This document shows positions 34,819-35,564 of a stretch of DNA of 35,564 bases, piece by piece (position 1 is the first letter of the stretch; every line of letters starts with the position of its first letter). Location: NCBI GenBank assembly GCA_007692545.1, contig REBV01000163.1:1-35564 (forward strand), written 5' to 3'. The DNA comes from Puniceicoccaceae bacterium. GTDB lineage: Bacteria > Verrucomicrobiota > Verrucomicrobiia > Opitutales > Coraliomargaritaceae. A program made the position numbers and the translations under genes. Under the pieces are notes generated by a model. That model was not told the origin of the DNA. It saw only the letters and a program-made list of their open reading frames with translations, and did not search any database.

Positions 34819-34987
34819 GTGGCGTGCTCGCTGGTGATCCGTGGCGTGCTCGCTTGCGAGCGCCTGCGACTTTGTCCTTAATCGGGTATACGGCTGACTC
34901 GGAAACCGGCGTCCGCAACCCTCTTCGCTCTACGAGCTACGCCGGTCAAGAGCGGACACGCCACTGTGGCGCAGCACCCGCACTCCG
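34819..34987. repeat. REP/BIME-like composite of short hairpins, copy 2
   Basis: A 14-bp tandem GTGGCGTGCTCGCT (34819-34832 and 34841-34854) leads into the hairpin GCTCGC-TT-GCGAGC (34848-34861). Then come hairpin GCTC-TAC-GAGC (34927-34937) framed by CTTC and TACGCC, palindrome GCCAC-T-GTGGC (34960-34970), and an ACCCGCACTCCG tail. It lies between the two oxidase-related genes. Related by structure and sequence to 19042-19140. Confidence 0.6.
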
Positions 34988-34994
34988 TTTATTT

Positions 34995-35354
34995 CTAAAA
35001 CTGCGTGATGGCTTCCAGGTCCACGTGGCTGCGGGACATGAGAAAGCCGAGCGCCAGAAAGGTGCCGGTGGCGATGATCATGCCGGTGCCAAAGGCGAGC
35101 GTCAGGATCAATTTATCATAGATCAGGTGCATGAACCAGGCGATGACGGCAATGAACTTAAACAGCGAGAGCACCAGCAGCACCGTGAAAATAAAGATCG
35201 GGTGGAAGGGCATGTAGACCAACACCAATTCGATCCCGGTGATGGCTGCGAGGACCAGGGCCAGGTTGACGAAGGTGTGGTATTTGGCGGTTTCACTGTC
35301 CTGGTGCCCGGTATCGGGGGCGAGGGGGAGCGGGTTGTCTTCGATATGTGCCAT
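34995..35354 (-). CDS. Cytochrome c oxidase subunit IV (CoxD/CyoD type)
   Basis: 119 residues with three membrane helices: [44 protein letters not shown] and [21 protein letters not shown]. The loop [15 protein letters not shown] is the prokaryotic subunit IV signature. It is an accessory subunit of a heme-copper oxidase; the larger subunits would lie upstream, beyond the right edge. The ATG at 35354 has no clear ribosome-binding site. With CtaG it shows the region is the tail of a caa3-type oxidase locus. Confidence 0.92.
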   Translation of the reverse strand: MAHIEDNPLPLAPDTGHQDSETAKYHTFVNLALVLAAITGIELVLVYMPFHPIFIFTVLLVLSLFKFIAVIAWFMHLIYDKLILTLAFGTGMIIATGTFLALGFLMSRSHVDLEAITQF

Positions 35355-35450
35355 AATGATGGAAAATTTAGTTTAATTGAGAAATTGTCTAGAAAATAGT
35401 GATCGGTATTCAACCGTTTTATGAAGTAAGCCTCTGAGTGATGCCCGATT

Positions 35451-35509
35451 ATGAGGCAGATGAAAGACAACAAGAAGAGGCAAAAAGCTTGCATCCCGAA
35501 TTGCCTCAT
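35451..35509. repeat. Inverted repeat in the terminal gap
   Basis: ATGAGGCA (35451-35458) and TGCCTCAT (35502-35509) are perfect inverted arms 43 bases apart. The 210-base end of the window holds no supported gene. It may be the spacer between oxidase subunits. Confidence 0.3.
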
Positions 35510-35564
35510 TGTTAAATCTCAGATTAGTGAGAGGGACTGTTGTGGCAATGTGATAAAAGTAAGA

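Noticed and set aside
35123-35509. Minus-strand frame with a signal-peptide-like start (MRQFGMQAFCLFLLSFICLII)
   Set aside because: Its second half runs out of frame through the oxidase subunit IV gene and reads as nonsense. The hydrophobic start is probably chance in A/T-rich DNA.
1-35564. CRISPR array or intact insertion sequence
   Set aside because: No regularly spaced repeat series and no transposase with matching terminal repeats were seen; the only transposase is the RAYT-type gene at the left edge.

Overview
The window looks like chromosomal DNA from a Gram-negative, aerobic, probably marine bacterium. My best guess is Verrucomicrobiota, Opitutae/Opitutales-like. This is an impression from protein style (the RAYT-type transposase, the PurH-GatCAB block, the sucrose cluster) and not a computed placement. 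Most DNA is ordinary core metabolism; accessory-type signals sit at 1-928, 19033-28320, 30096-30562 and 34761-34994.

Layout. (1) 1-928: a HUH/Y1 transposase of the REP-associated (RAYT) type, cut by the window edge. (2) 1053-5869: purH-gatC-gatA-gatB, purine synthesis plus the Asp/Glu-tRNA amidotransferase. (3) 5904-7701, minus strand: two peptide-type ABC permeases without partner genes. (4) 7839-12956: an export operon with a trypsin-like S1C protease, a large secreted protein of unknown function and an FG-GAP/VCBS repeat protein, ended by a strong hairpin shared with the next, convergent gene. (5) 13087-19032: a sucrose cluster with a stand-alone sucrose-phosphatase-like HAD protein (divergent), a fructokinase-like kinase, a sucrose-phosphate synthase carrying its own C-terminal phosphatase domain, and amylosucrase. 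Sucrose is probably made as an osmolyte and/or carbon store and turned over to alpha-glucan plus fructose. (6) 19149-28320: a complete reductive pyrimidine catabolism operon (PreT/PreA, dihydropyrimidinase, carbamoyl-beta-alanine hydrolase, class III aminotransferase, malonate-semialdehyde dehydrogenase) able to take uracil to NH3, CO2 and acetyl-CoA. (7) 28466-32039: a winged-helix regulator, metK, a GxxExxY gene and ahcY. (8) 32096-35354, minus strand: cytochrome oxidase subunit IV, CtaG and a SLC13-type permease.

Main discoveries. The pyrimidine operon is bracketed by a perfect 66-bp direct repeat. One copy is the 3' end of an intact tRNA-Asp gene plus its terminator; the other is an orphan copy 9,050 bp away. 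This is the geometry of an element integrated into a tRNA 3' end, although no integrase is present. Inside the operon, between carbamoylase and aminotransferase, lies the last ~39 codons of what reads as an NCS1 nucleobase permease: a transporter that has been deleted down to its final membrane helix. Intergenic spaces hold a family of REP/BIME-like composite hairpins whose two copies differ by compensatory base changes. The metK leader holds a perfect 9-bp inverted repeat next to a small winged-helix gene, suggesting a local regulator of the SAM cycle. The GxxExxY gene between metK and ahcY is flanked by matching inverted repeats, as if it had been inserted as a unit.
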